A stretch of 64,000 nt of DNA from Chloroflexota bacterium (GTDB taxonomy: Bacteria > Chloroflexota > Anaerolineae > Anaerolineales > Anaerolineaceae), in the NCBI GenBank assembly GCA_021779955.1, contig JAJXZS010000031.1, forward strand, positions 20,671-84,670, read 5' to 3'. Position numbers and translations under genes: made by a program. Numbering within the stretch: position 1 is the stretch's first letter; the number at the start of each line of letters is the position of its first letter. This document shows, in pieces, positions 8,570 through 17,250 of the stretch. The notes beneath the pieces are model-generated. The model made no database searches and had not been told where the DNA came from. It worked only from the letters and a program-made list of their open reading frames with translations.

Positions 8570-8575
8570 TATAAT
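8570..8575 (+). promoter_or_regulatory. -10 box upstream of the GH1 gene
   Basis: TATAAT at 8570-8575, 35 bases before the start codon. Any -35 element would lie inside the degV terminator hairpin; no good match is visible there. Confidence 0.4.
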
Positions 8576-8610
8576 AGAGCATCGAAAACGATCATTCACA
8601 GGAGCGTTCA

Positions 8611-9942
8611 ATGAGCGAAGCGACCTTTCACTTTCCACGCGGATTTCTTTGGGGCACTGCAACTTCTTCTCACCAGGTAGAAGGGAATAACACCAATAAC
8701 AACTGGTACGTGTGGGAAAACACGCCGGGAAAAATCATCGAAGGCCAAAAGGCAGGCCTTGCCTGCGACTGGTGGGGCGGTCGCTGGAAGGAAGATTTCG
8801 ACAGGGCGCAGGAAACAGGGCAAAACGCCCACCGCTTCTCCATCGAGTGGTCGCGTATTCAGCCCAAACCTGATGAATGGGACGAGGATGCGCTGCACGT
8901 CTATGGTGATATGGCCCGCGATCTCGCCCACCGCGGTATGGCCCCCCTGGTCACCCTGCATCACTTCACAGATCCCATCTGGCTGACAGAGAAAGGCGGG
9001 TGGGAAAATCCGGAAACGGTCAACCTTTTTGCGGCGTACGTGCGCAAGGTCGCCAGCGCGCTGAAAGAATATGCCAGCCTTTGGGTGACTATCAACGAGC
9101 CCAACGTTTTTGTAGTCAGCGGTTGGGTGGAAGGCGCTTTTCCGCCCGGAAAGCACGATCTCAATCTCGCGATGCGTGTCTATGCGAATCTCGTGCGCGC
9201 GCATGCCGCGGCTTATAAGATCATTCACGAACTCCAGCCTGAAGCCCAGGTCGGCATGGCCATCAACTACCGCAGCCTCGTGCCTGCCCGCAAATGGATG
9301 CCTCTCGACGGCTTGCTGGCAAATATCCAAAACCAATTCTTCAACAATGCCTTTCCGGCTGCCATCACTACAGGAAAGCTCGACATGTACCTGAAGAAGA
9401 TTTCGATCCCTGAAGCAGCCAAAACGCAGGATTTTATCGGCGTGAATTATTACTCGCGCGATATTGTGAAGCTGAACCTGCTTGGCGGGAATATCCTTCT
9501 TGACTCCCGCATCGCCCCTGAAGGCGCTGCAATGAGCCCGACCGGCTTCATTGCCAATGTGCCTGCAGGCATGTACGAATCGCTCCAATGGGCGCACGGA
9601 TTTAACCTGCCCATCCTCGTCACTGAGAATGGTATCGAAGACGAACCGGATACCCTGCGCCCACGCTACACGGCTGAGCATCTGCACCAGGTCTGGCGGG
9701 CTGCCAATTTCAACTGGCGCATCAAAGGCTACTTCCACTGGTCGCTCGTCGATAATTTCGAGTGGGAGCGCGGCTGGACCCAGAGATTTGGCCTCTGGGG
9801 ATTGGATACCGCGACCCAGAAGCGCATTCGCCGCCCGAGCGTCGATCTCTATGCAGAGATCTGCAAAGAGAACGGCATTTCGAGCGAAATGGTGCGCAAA
9901 TACGCCCCTGAAGCGCTCGAAACCATCTTTCCGCCTGCGTGA
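8611..9942 (+). CDS. GH1 family beta-glucosidase
   Basis: Retaining glycosidase of family GH1, 443 residues (typical length), with no signal peptide, so cytoplasmic. It opens with the family N-terminal signature FLWGTATSSHQVEG. The acid/base glutamate is Glu163 in TINEPN and the nucleophile is Glu339 in VTENGIED. The C-terminal HWSLVDNFEWERG segment, which binds the glycone, is intact. An AGGAG site precedes the ATG. With the glucan phosphorylase downstream it suggests breakdown of imported oligosaccharides and storage glucan. Substrate (glucoside, galactoside or 6-phospho-sugar) cannot be fixed from sequence alone. Confidence 0.95.
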   Translation: MSEATFHFPRGFLWGTATSSHQVEGNNTNNNWYVWENTPGKIIEGQKAGLACDWWGGRWKEDFDRAQETGQNAHRFSIEWSRIQPKPDEWDEDALHVYGDMARDLAHRGMAPLVTLHHFTDPIWLTEKGGWENPETVNLFAAYVRKVASALKEYASLWVTINEPNVFVVSGWVEGAFPPGKHDLNLAMRVYANLVRAHAAAYKIIHELQPEAQVGMAINYRSLVPARKWMPLDGLLANIQNQFFNNAFPAAITTGKLDMYLKKISIPEAAKTQDFIGVNYYSRDIVKLNLLGGNILLDSRIAPEGAAMSPTGFIANVPAGMYESLQWAHGFNLPILVTENGIEDEPDTLRPRYTAEHLHQVWRAANFNWRIKGYFHWSLVDNFEWERGWTQRFGLWGLDTATQKRIRRPSVDLYAEICKENGISSEMVRKYAPEALETIFPPA

Positions 9943-10259
9943 ATCCGGTCACCACCCGTACGGAAGTAGAAGCGAGTCACCCCAACTGCGATTTGGAGAA
10001 CTCATCCAATCGCGCTGCTTCATCCCGCCTGTGAATTGATCCTGGCCGCTCAGTCTATCCCCCCGGGAGGGTTTCGCTGAATTGATGACTCCACAGATTA
10101 AGCCTGAACCTGATGGTTTTTCCTGATTACCGGTCACTAATCACTATTCTCAATTCTCCGCTCTCCATTTTCCGGCTTGTAATTCTTACTCTTTCCTCAT
10201 ATAAATTAGATATAATTAACGCTCCGTGTCTTTATACTGTAATCTTCGAAAGGCATCTC
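9943..10259 (+). other. Intergenic spacer with degenerate repeats
   Basis: No coding potential seen. Around 10120-10170 it contains runs of the GATTACCGGTCACTAATCACT / TTCTCAATTCTCCGC kind that recur in other spacers of this window. The glgP -10 box lies near the end. Confidence 0.5.
10211..10216 (+). promoter_or_regulatory. -10 box upstream of glgP
   Basis: TATAAT at 10211-10216 would start transcription about 37 bases before the glgP ATG. No clear -35 element. Confidence 0.4.
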
Positions 10260-12419
10260 ATGACCAAGATCATTCGCGAATACCCCAATTCCTTTAACCT
10301 GCCAAAGCGCATCGAAGGCCTCAGCCGCCTGGCGCACAACCTTTGGTGGGTATGGAATATCGAAGCGCAGCGATTGTTTCAATACATCGATACACAACTC
10401 TGGGACAACGTAAACCATAACCCCATCAGCTTCATGCACCACGTCGATCGCACCCGCGTCAACCTTGCCATCAATGAACCCACGTATCTCGAACAATACG
10501 ATCGCACCATTGCCCGCTTCGACCAATACATGGCCGATCAGAACACCTGGTTCCACCAGAGCTATCCAGACCTGCTCACCAGGCAGATCGCCTACCTTTC
10601 CTTTGAATTCGGCATCCACGAATCCATTCCCGTTTATGCCGGCGGTCTTGGAGTGCTTTCAGGCGATCACCTCAAAGAATCCTCAGACCTCGGGCTGCCC
10701 CTCACAGCGGTGGGCTTCATCTACAACCAGGGCTACTTCGTCCAGCATCTCTCTGAAGACGGCTGGCAGGAGACGCGCAACGCCCTCCTCGACTTCAGCG
10801 AGATGCCTGTCGTCGAGCTGCTCGATGAGAACCGCAAACCTCTTCAGATCTCTGTCGAACTGCCAGGCCGCAAGGTCTACGCACGCATCTGGGAACTCGA
10901 GGTCGGCCGCATCGCCCTTTACCTTCTCGACTCGAATGTCGAAGGCAACTCTCCGGCGGACCGTCAGCTTACTGCCCGTCTCTACTCGAACGATCCGGAA
11001 ATTCGCATCTCGCAGGAAATCCTGCTTGGCATGGGCGGCGTACGAGCGCTGAGCCTGCTTGGCATCACACCTGATATCTGGCATATGAATGAAGGCCACT
11101 CGGCATTCCTGACCATCGAACGCCTGCGCGATTTGGTCAAGGCCGGAACGCCGCTCAACGTTGCCATGGAGAAGGTTCGTGCCGGCAACATCTTTACCAC
11201 TCACACACCTGTCCCCGCCGGCAACGACCAGTTCCCACTCTGGCTGCTCGACAAATACTTCAGCCAGGTCTGGACAGAACTCGGCATGACCCGCGATCAA
11301 TTCATCGATCTGGGCCGCCAGGCTCAACCCTGGGGCGAGATGTTCGTGATGCCCGTTCTGGCACTTCACCTCTCTGAGCGCGCAAATGCCGTTTCCGAGC
11401 TTCACGGCCGGGTTTCGCGCAAGATGTGGAATTTCCTCTGGCCAGACAAAGCCGAGCGCGACGTTCCAATCGGCTATGTCACCAACGGTGTTCACACCAA
11501 GACCTGGCTCGCCCGCCGGATGGGATTGCTTTTCGATGCCTATCTTCCCACGGGTTGGCTCAACCACATCGATGAACTGGCTTATTGGGAAGACATCCGC
11601 AGTATTCCGGATGATGAGCTTTGGGGAGTTCTGCGCCATCTCAAGAACAAGCTGGTCAGCTTTGCAAATGAGCAAACCCGCCAGGCATGGTTGAACGGCA
11701 GGATCACTCCGGCGCAGGCCGTCGCAGGCGGCGTCTTCATGGAACCCTATGCCCTGACGATCGGTTTTGCCCGCCGCTTTGCAACATACAAGCGGGCCAA
11801 CCTCATTTTCCACGATCTTGACCGACTCACCCGCATTTTGACAGACACGCACATGCCTGTTCAAATCGTCTTCGCGGGCAAAGCCCACCCTGCCGACGAA
11901 CCCGGGAAATTGATCATCCAGGAAGTCTACCGCGCGGTGAAAGATTCGCGCTCTGGCGGCCGCCTGGTCTTCATCGAAGATTACGACATGAACATCGCCC
12001 GCTACCTGGTGCAGGGCGTCGACGTTTGGATGAACACTCCGCGCCGGCCGAACGAAGCCTCAGGCACCTCTGGCATGAAAGCTGCCCTCAACGGCACACT
12101 CAACTTCTCAGTCCTGGACGGTTGGTGGCGCGAGGGCTACAACGGTCAAAACGGATGGGCTATCGGCTCTGAACGCGAATTCGCCAATCCCGATGAGCAG
12201 GACGCTGCAGATGCCGCCAGCATCTACGATTTGCTCGAAAACCAGGTCATCCCTCTCTATTACGACCGCAACCCCGAGAAAATCCCCACCGGGTGGCTCG
12301 AAATGGTGAAGGAATCCATGCGTACACTGATCCCTCAATTCAGCCTGTGCCGGATGCTCAAAGAATATATGACCGACTATTATGTGCCGGCCATTACCGA
12401 AAACGGCGGGAGTAAATAA
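10260..12419 (+). CDS. glgP: Alpha-glucan phosphorylase
   Basis: Phosphorolytic removal of glucose-1-phosphate from glycogen or maltodextrin, PLP dependent, GT35 family. 719 residues from the ATG at 10260, which has AAAGG six bases upstream; the open frame extends to 10113 but that part is AT-rich leader with no matching start site. This is the short subtype with an N-terminal DUF3417-type module (LSRLAHNLWWVWN near residue 22), not the 800+ residue E. coli type. The PLP lysine is Lys607 in GTSGMKAALNG; AGKAHPADEPGK and the EDYDMNIAR motif are also present. It overlaps the next gene by one base. Confidence 0.95.
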   Translation: MTKIIREYPNSFNLPKRIEGLSRLAHNLWWVWNIEAQRLFQYIDTQLWDNVNHNPISFMHHVDRTRVNLAINEPTYLEQYDRTIARFDQYMADQNTWFHQSYPDLLTRQIAYLSFEFGIHESIPVYAGGLGVLSGDHLKESSDLGLPLTAVGFIYNQGYFVQHLSEDGWQETRNALLDFSEMPVVELLDENRKPLQISVELPGRKVYARIWELEVGRIALYLLDSNVEGNSPADRQLTARLYSNDPEIRISQEILLGMGGVRALSLLGITPDIWHMNEGHSAFLTIERLRDLVKAGTPLNVAMEKVRAGNIFTTHTPVPAGNDQFPLWLLDKYFSQVWTELGMTRDQFIDLGRQAQPWGEMFVMPVLALHLSERANAVSELHGRVSRKMWNFLWPDKAERDVPIGYVTNGVHTKTWLARRMGLLFDAYLPTGWLNHIDELAYWEDIRSIPDDELWGVLRHLKNKLVSFANEQTRQAWLNGRITPAQAVAGGVFMEPYALTIGFARRFATYKRANLIFHDLDRLTRILTDTHMPVQIVFAGKAHPADEPGKLIIQEVYRAVKDSRSGGRLVFIEDYDMNIARYLVQGVDVWMNTPRRPNEASGTSGMKAALNGTLNFSVLDGWWREGYNGQNGWAIGSEREFANPDEQDAADAASIYDLLENQVIPLYYDRNPEKIPTGWLEMVKESMRTLIPQFSLCRMLKEYMTDYYVPAITENGGSK

Positions 12420-12946
12420 TGGAATTCTTATCTGGATTGAATCCCTACCTGTACGCTTTCATCATCATGCTTCTTCGTGTCTGCGATATGTCGCTGGATA
12501 CGATCCGCGTGCTTTTTGTTGTGCGCAGCAAGAAATTGCTCGTCTTTATCCTGGGGTTCTTCCAGAGCGTGATCTTCGTCGTCGCCATCTCTTCGGTTCT
12601 AACCAAGATGAACAACATCCTCAACGTCCTGGGTTACGCCCTGGGTTTTGCCACGGGTAACGTGGTTGGCATGCTGATCGAAAACCGCCTGGCGATTGGG
12701 CACATCCTGGTCACCATCATCAGCTCCAACCGTGGGGCCTACATTGCCGAACGCCTGCGCGCCGGCGGATATGCCGTTACCGAGATCTCAGGCCGGGGTA
12801 AAGACGGTACGGTCTTCGAACTGCACGCTTCCGTCAACCGCAAGGATGTAGATACGGTCGAAACAATCGTCCTCGAAACCGACCCCCAGGCATTCGTTAC
12901 TGCTGAAGACGTCCGCCCCGTCCGCCGCGGCTTCTTCCGCTCCTGA
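12419..12946 (+). CDS. UPF0316/DUF2179 membrane protein
   Basis: 175 residues: three TM helices in the first 90 residues (FIIMLLRVCDMSLDTIRVLF, LLVFILGFFQSVIFVVAIS, ALGFATGNVVGMLIE), then a soluble alpha/beta domain (GAYIAERLRAGGYAVTEISGRG) of the DUF2179 type found in YitT-like and UPF0316 proteins. The function of the family is not established. Its ATG shares the A of the glgP stop codon (12419), so translation is coupled, but no functional link to glucan breakdown is known. Confidence 0.9.
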   Translation: MEFLSGLNPYLYAFIIMLLRVCDMSLDTIRVLFVVRSKKLLVFILGFFQSVIFVVAISSVLTKMNNILNVLGYALGFATGNVVGMLIENRLAIGHILVTIISSNRGAYIAERLRAGGYAVTEISGRGKDGTVFELHASVNRKDVDTVETIVLETDPQAFVTAEDVRPVRRGFFRS

Positions 12947-12965
12947 TAAGTTGACTTAAGAATAA

Positions 12966-12999
12966 AGGGACAGGCTCATCGCCTGTCCCTAAAGTTTTT
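12966..12999. terminator. Bidirectional terminator between convergent genes
   Basis: A 10-bp GC-rich stem (12966-12975 with 12981-12990) and 5-base loop are followed by AAAGTTTTT on the plus strand and TTTATTCTT on the minus strand. It can end both the glgP transcript and the lysS transcript. Confidence 0.8.
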
Positions 13000-13030
13000 C
13001 CCAGGTCAATCATTACCAATCACCGCTGAC

Positions 13031-14578
13031 TCATTTTTCCGGTTCTCGATTCTCAGCTTTCGATTCCCGCTCCTGCTCCCTCAAATGCGGGAACAAGATC
13101 ACTTCGCGAATGGTGTGCCTGTCTGTGAGCAGCATCACCAGGCGGTCGATGCCGATGCCGAATCCGCCGCACGGGGGCATGCCGTAAGACATGGCGCGCA
13201 GATAATCCTCGTCCATGGGCTGGCGCTCTTCATCTTCAGCCTCGTACTCCCGCCCCATCTCCAGGAAACGCGCTTCCTGATCCAACGGGTCGTTGAGCTC
13301 AGTGAAGGCGTTGCAGAGTTCCATCCCACCCACGAATCCCTCGAAGCGTTCCACCATGCCCGGTTCTCCCGGTTTCATCTTGGCCAGCGGCGAAATGTCG
13401 CGCGGGTAGTCGTACATGAACGTCGGCTGGATGAAGATTGGCTCAAGGTACTCGCTCAACAGGTGGTCGATCAACTTGCCGCGCGCCTGGCCGGGTTTGA
13501 ACTTCATGCCTTTCTCGAGCATTACCTTCTCAAGCGATTCCGAATCGGGGTACTGGTGGATGTCGATGCCGGTGGCATCGATGAGCGCCTGACGCAGTTC
13601 AACGCGTCTCCAGGGTGGCGTAAAATCGACCTCGTTGCCGTTGTACATCACCTTTCTGGTCCCGAGCACTCTGTCGCAAACGTAGGCGATCATCTGCTCG
13701 GTCAGTTCCATCACTTTGAGGTAGTCGGCATAAGCCCAATAGAATTCGAGCTGAGTAAACTCCGGGTTGTGCTTATACGAAACACCCTCGTTTCGGAAAT
13801 CCCTGCCAATCTCGTAGACCCTGTCGAAGCCGCCGACGAGCAGGCGTTTCAGGTAGAGTTCGAATGAAATCCGCAGGTAGAGATCTTGTTTGAGCTGGTT
13901 GTGATGCGTGATAAAGGGTTTTGCGGCGGCGCCTCCATAGATCGGCTGCAGGATGGGCGTTTCGACCTCCAGAAAGTCGTGGCCGTCCAGGAATTCACGG
14001 GCTGCCTTGACCACGCCGGCTCGCGTGCGGAAGATTTTGCGCACATCGCTGTTGACCGCGAGGTCTGCATAACGCTGGCGATAGCGCGTTTCCGGGTCTG
14101 CGAGCACCGAATGCCGCACCACCTGCCCATCGACCACTTCGTCTTTGGCCGCGGGCAAAGGTGAGATCGCTTTTGCCAACATGCGAAATTCATTGAGGAT
14201 CAGGCTGATCTCGCCGGTACGCGTGCGCGTGAGTGTCCCGCTGCCCTGGATGTAATCTCCAAGGTCGAAATCTTCCTTGAAGCGTGTCATCTCGGCTTCA
14301 CCCAACTCATTCACGCGCAGAAAGAACTGGATTCTGCCCGTCCCATCTTCGACATGGGCGAAGGCAAGTTTACCCATCAGGCGAATTGCGCGCAGCCTGC
14401 CCGCCAGCGAAGCGCTGATCGGTTCGGTGGTCCCTGCCTTCTCGGCTTCCTCGAACGCGCTGACTGCTTCGGCAATCGTCATGGTCACTTCAGAGCGCGT
14501 GGGATATGGCTCGATGCCATTCTCGCGCATGCTGAGTATTTTGTTGTACCGTAGTTTTTCGAGATCAGAAAATTCCAT
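13031..14578 (-). CDS. lysS: Lysyl-tRNA synthetase, class II
   Basis: Charges tRNA-Lys; 515 residues, as usual. The N-terminal OB-fold anticodon-binding domain runs to about residue 170 (AGRLRAIRLMGKLAFAHVED). The class II catalytic domain shows motif 2 (FRNEGVSYKHNPEFTQLE) and motif 3 (GFGIGIDRLVMLLT). A short charged C-terminal tail follows (REQERESKAENREPEK). It is 102 bases downstream of greA, with the greA terminator between them, so it is probably transcribed separately. Confidence 0.97.
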   Translation of the reverse strand: MEFSDLEKLRYNKILSMRENGIEPYPTRSEVTMTIAEAVSAFEEAEKAGTTEPISASLAGRLRAIRLMGKLAFAHVEDGTGRIQFFLRVNELGEAEMTRFKEDFDLGDYIQGSGTLTRTRTGEISLILNEFRMLAKAISPLPAAKDEVVDGQVVRHSVLADPETRYRQRYADLAVNSDVRKIFRTRAGVVKAAREFLDGHDFLEVETPILQPIYGGAAAKPFITHHNQLKQDLYLRISFELYLKRLLVGGFDRVYEIGRDFRNEGVSYKHNPEFTQLEFYWAYADYLKVMELTEQMIAYVCDRVLGTRKVMYNGNEVDFTPPWRRVELRQALIDATGIDIHQYPDSESLEKVMLEKGMKFKPGQARGKLIDHLLSEYLEPIFIQPTFMYDYPRDISPLAKMKPGEPGMVERFEGFVGGMELCNAFTELNDPLDQEARFLEMGREYEAEDEERQPMDEDYLRAMSYGMPPCGGFGIGIDRLVMLLTDRHTIREVILFPHLREQERESKAENREPEK

Positions 14579-14592
14579 TCGTTCCCTTCCTT

Positions 14593-14627
14593 AAAAAAAC
14601 CTGCCCGGGAGACGTGGGGCAGGTTTT
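14593..14627 (-). terminator. Rho-independent terminator of greA
   Basis: On the minus strand an 11-bp perfect stem (14627-14617 with 14606-14596) is followed by a run of seven T (14599-14593). It lies 54 bases past the greA stop and directly before the lysS start. Confidence 0.88.
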
Positions 14628-14680
14628 GAGTTCCAATTCCGTGGTAGCCGGGGAATTTCTCGGAACACGTCCTGCGTGTC

Positions 14681-15148
14681 CTAGCTCACCTTGAGCACCT
14701 TCACAAAGAAAGGTCCTGCAGGCGCATCGACCTGAACCTTATCGCCTTCCTTATGGTTGAGCAGAGCCTTTCCCAGCGGGCTCTCGTTCGAAATCTTGCC
14801 TTCGTTGGGTGAAGCTTCAGCCGCGCCGACGATAGTGTACTCTTCATTTTGCGTGGTGCCTTCTTCGACGATTTTAACTGTCGAACCGACCACAACACAA
14901 TCTTCGCCCGCGGGTTTTTCTTCGATCACTCGCGCGGTCGCCAGTAAGATTTCCAGTTCTTTGATCCGGCCTTCTACAAAAGCTTGCTCGTTCTTAGCAG
15001 CTTCATATTCAGCGTTTTCGATTAATTCGCCACCCTCCATGGCTTCGTGCAGTCGGTTGGCAATCTCTTCGCGCTTTCGGGTCCGCAAGAAGTCAAGTTC
15101 TTCCTGCAATTTTTGATACCCTTCACGAGTCAAAAATGAGGTTGTCAT
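14681..15148 (-). CDS. greA: Transcription elongation factor GreA
   Basis: Reactivates backtracked RNA polymerase by stimulating transcript cleavage. 155 residues from the ATG at 15148-15146, which has GAAGGA six bases upstream; a TTG two codons earlier lies within the ribosome site. The N-terminal coiled coil carries the acidic tip (Glu-rich AMEGGELIENAEYEAAKNEQ), and the C-terminal FKBP-like domain ends with SPLGKALLNHKEGDKVQV, both diagnostic for GreA. Confidence 0.96.
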   Translation of the reverse strand: MTTSFLTREGYQKLQEELDFLRTRKREEIANRLHEAMEGGELIENAEYEAAKNEQAFVEGRIKELEILLATARVIEEKPAGEDCVVVGSTVKIVEEGTTQNEEYTIVGAAEASPNEGKISNESPLGKALLNHKEGDKVQVDAPAGPFFVKVLKVS

Positions 15149-15393
15149 ATCCAATCCTTCTTTTGCTATAGTGAATTATGAAATATTACGCCCCAGATTT
15201 CGTGCGGATAACGATTAGCAAGTAACAAAAACCACTCCGGGCGGAGCGATTTATCAGGGGTTTGTCCAGGTGTCAGCCTTTTTGTACGTGGAATTACTAT
15301 AACATAAACAACATTTGAATGCAAGTAAGCCCCAATCGAGCCTGTTCCCCGGCTTCGAACCGGCTCGAGAAGCAACTCTTCCCCGCTTTTGGC

Positions 15394-16155
15394 TTATTTC
15401 GCCAGAAAGAACTCCTTCAGAACGGGTGCGACAACCGCCGGAACAATCTCATGCGTCTGACCCTTCAATTGGATCGAGCGTCCTTTGGGCAATGCATCGG
15501 CCAGTGTTTTGGCATTTTGCCACATGACGCCGCTGCTTTTCTCGCCATACAAAATCAGCGTGGGGATGCGGATCGAAGGGATCAGCCCGGTCGGCAGCGA
15601 TTTGAGGATATCCGATTCATATACCAGCGTCTGCGCAATCTTTTCGAGCGCGGGTCGAAATGGCGCATTGCGTAACCGCGCGACAAGCTCGGCCGGCATG
15701 CCAATTGCCTCGGTTTGAAAAAGTTCCACCGCGTCTCCACGCCGCCCTGCGCTGATGAACTCGGTCAGTTCGGGCTCGATATCGCCTGCTCTGGCTCCTG
15801 CCGGGGGCGGCTCGTACAATCCAAGTTTCGTAATATCCAAACCATACGCGGCAGCCCGTAAGGCAAGCACCGCGCCTGACGAATGCCCGAATACCAGCGC
15901 TCTTCCACCCGCGCGGAGGATCAGGGCATCCAAATCTTCGATCTCGCGTTCGACCGTATATCTGGGGGCATCTCCGCTTTCTCCCTTACCTCTGCGATCA
16001 TAATTGTAAACGGTGAAATGACTCTTCAACGCCTCGGCTAAGCCCGTACCCGCGGTATGATCGTTGAATGCGCCGAGTACCAGGATGAGAGCAGGACCTT
16101 CCCCAGATCGATCGAATGCGATTTTAGTTCCGTCATTCGAGACAACAGTTTCCAT
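15394..16155 (-). CDS. Alpha/beta-fold hydrolase
   Basis: 253 residues from the ATG at 16155-16153, preceded by GAAGAAGGG; upstream in-frame sequence overlaps a terminator hairpin and is not coding. The protein shows the alpha/beta hydrolase elements: the N-terminal strand (TKIAFDRSGEGPALILV), the nucleophile elbow GHSSGA (Ser near residue 98), an Asp/Glu region around LILYGEKSSGVMW and the late histidine in LKGQTHEIV. It is cytoplasmic. Related proteins are usually esterases or haloperoxidase-like; the substrate is unknown. It stands alone between greA and a small membrane-protein gene. Confidence 0.88.
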   Translation of the reverse strand: METVVSNDGTKIAFDRSGEGPALILVLGAFNDHTAGTGLAEALKSHFTVYNYDRRGKGESGDAPRYTVEREIEDLDALILRAGGRALVFGHSSGAVLALRAAAYGLDITKLGLYEPPPAGARAGDIEPELTEFISAGRRGDAVELFQTEAIGMPAELVARLRNAPFRPALEKIAQTLVYESDILKSLPTGLIPSIRIPTLILYGEKSSGVMWQNAKTLADALPKGRSIQLKGQTHEIVPAVVAPVLKEFFLAK

Positions 16156-16177
16156 TTTGGATGACCCTTCTTCGGCA

Positions 16178-16215
16178 TTAAAAAGACAGGCAACCTTCGA
16201 TCTTGAGATTGCCTG
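16178..16215 (-). terminator. Terminator downstream of the 45-residue membrane protein
   Basis: On the minus strand CAGGCAA (16215-16209) pairs with TTGCCTG (16193-16187), followed by TCTTTTTAA. It lies between the small gene at 16383-16520 and the hydrolase, separating their transcripts. Confidence 0.65.
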
Positions 16216-16382
16216 CCTTCCTATGAACTCGCCCCAATTGCTGCTTCGATTTCGTGCTATTTGCACGCAGTCGTTCTTGAATTTGCAACTCAGCGGAATG
16301 ATTGCCCGAACTTTGTGTCGTCAGTAGGCACCCTCTGTTACCCTGTCGCGATATCCAAATCGTCCGCTCGACAGAAACGGGT

Positions 16383-16520
16383 TTAGAGATCGTCGTCATC
16401 TTCTTCCACCCGGATAGGTTCCATTTCATCGAACTTATCCCTGGTGGAATTGGAGATGTGTTGCACGTACAGGTAACCAAATATGAGTAAAGCGGTAATA
16501 GTCAATATTATTTGTATCAT
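16383..16520 (-). CDS. 45-residue membrane protein with acidic tail
   Basis: A small open frame starting at the ATG 16520-16518: MIQIILTITALLIFGYLYVQ forms one TM helix at the very N-terminus, followed by HISNSTRDKF and an acidic C-terminus ending in EEDDDDL. A -10-like TATATT lies 6 bases before the ATG (16532-16527), the same spacing found for other genes here. No ribosome site at normal distance. The hydrophobic/acidic layout and the promoter argue that it is real; no family is recognised. Between its stop and the terminator at about 16190 there are roughly 170 bases with several possible hairpins. Confidence 0.6.
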   Translation of the reverse strand: MIQIILTITALLIFGYLYVQHISNSTRDKFDEMEPIRVEEDDDDL

Positions 16521-16640
16521 GCTGATAATATATCCTGTCCTTATTAGATGTGCGTTAGAATCAAATGCAAAAATTGTGCAGCTGTTCTTCTTTTTTGACG
16601 ATGAGGGAAAATGCAGCGCCTATCCTGGGCCGCAGCGAAA

Positions 16641-16678
16641 AGAAAGGAATCCGGTTTCTTTGATCGAAACCGGATTCC
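16641..16678 (-). terminator. Terminator of the 2-oxoacid oxidoreductase operon
   Basis: A perfect 13-bp stem (16678-16666 with 16658-16646) with a 7-base loop is followed on the minus strand by TTTCTTTTC. It starts 15 bases past the gamma-subunit stop. Confidence 0.88.
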
Positions 16679-16692
16679 TCTGATAGATCGGG

Positions 16693-17238
16693 CTAAATCT
16701 CGACGACCTGGAACCGTGCGCCCTCGTGCAGCGCTTCGTAGTTCTGAGGAAGCAGCTTGTGGTGGCGCTCCGGAAGATGGGATCTCAAAGCCTTCTCGAT
16801 CGCCTCTGCAGGCATCACACCGAGTTGATGCAGCAGCGCGCCGAGCAGAACCATATTCGACAGGCGTTTGTCGCCCAACTTTTCTGCCACGACATTGGCA
16901 TCCACTTCGACCACTTTGATATCGGTACGGGTTGCCTTTCGGTCGACCATTGAACTGTTGATAATGAGCACTCCGCCCGGCTTGATCATGGGTTCGTACT
17001 TGTCGAGTGAAGGCCGGTTCATGGCAATGACCGCTTTGGGATGAAAAACCAACGGCGAGCCGATCTCTTCATCTGAAATGATGACCGTGCAGTTGGCCGT
17101 GCCGCCGCGCATTTCAGGACCGTATGACGGAATCCAGGTGACCTGCTTGCCCTCGTCCATGGCAGCATAGGCCAGCAATTGACCGGCGAAGAGAACACCC
17201 TGACCACCAAAGCCTGCAATGATTACTTCTGTTTGCAT
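16693..17238 (-). CDS. 2-oxoacid:ferredoxin oxidoreductase, gamma subunit
   Basis: 181 residues of the POR gamma domain family (IAGFGGQGVLFAGQLLAYAA at the N-terminus; SPLVFHPKAVIAMN in the middle). This subunit contributes to CoA binding and catalysis in the four-subunit enzymes. Last gene of the delta-alpha-beta-gamma operon, 12 bases behind beta, followed by a strong terminator. The subunit order matches the KorDABC/VorDBAC type rather than pyruvate oxidoreductase with fused subunits. Substrate (2-oxoglutarate or branched-chain 2-oxoacids) cannot be separated from sequence by eye. Confidence 0.93.
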   Translation of the reverse strand: MQTEVIIAGFGGQGVLFAGQLLAYAAMDEGKQVTWIPSYGPEMRGGTANCTVIISDEEIGSPLVFHPKAVIAMNRPSLDKYEPMIKPGGVLIINSSMVDRKATRTDIKVVEVDANVVAEKLGDKRLSNMVLLGALLHQLGVMPAEAIEKALRSHLPERHHKLLPQNYEALHEGARFQVVEI

Positions 17239-17250
17239 GGGTTCTCCTCC

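Noticed and set aside
15320..15393. tRNA-like GGTTCGAAGCC on the minus strand after the hydrolase gene
   Set aside because: The T-loop-like piece lies at the wrong distance from any acceptor stem and no cloverleaf can be formed.
16220..16380. Possible T-box or other riboswitch before the hydrolase
   Set aside because: No T-box consensus or specifier loop, and the region is followed by a terminator and belongs downstream of the small gene; kept only as a structured region.
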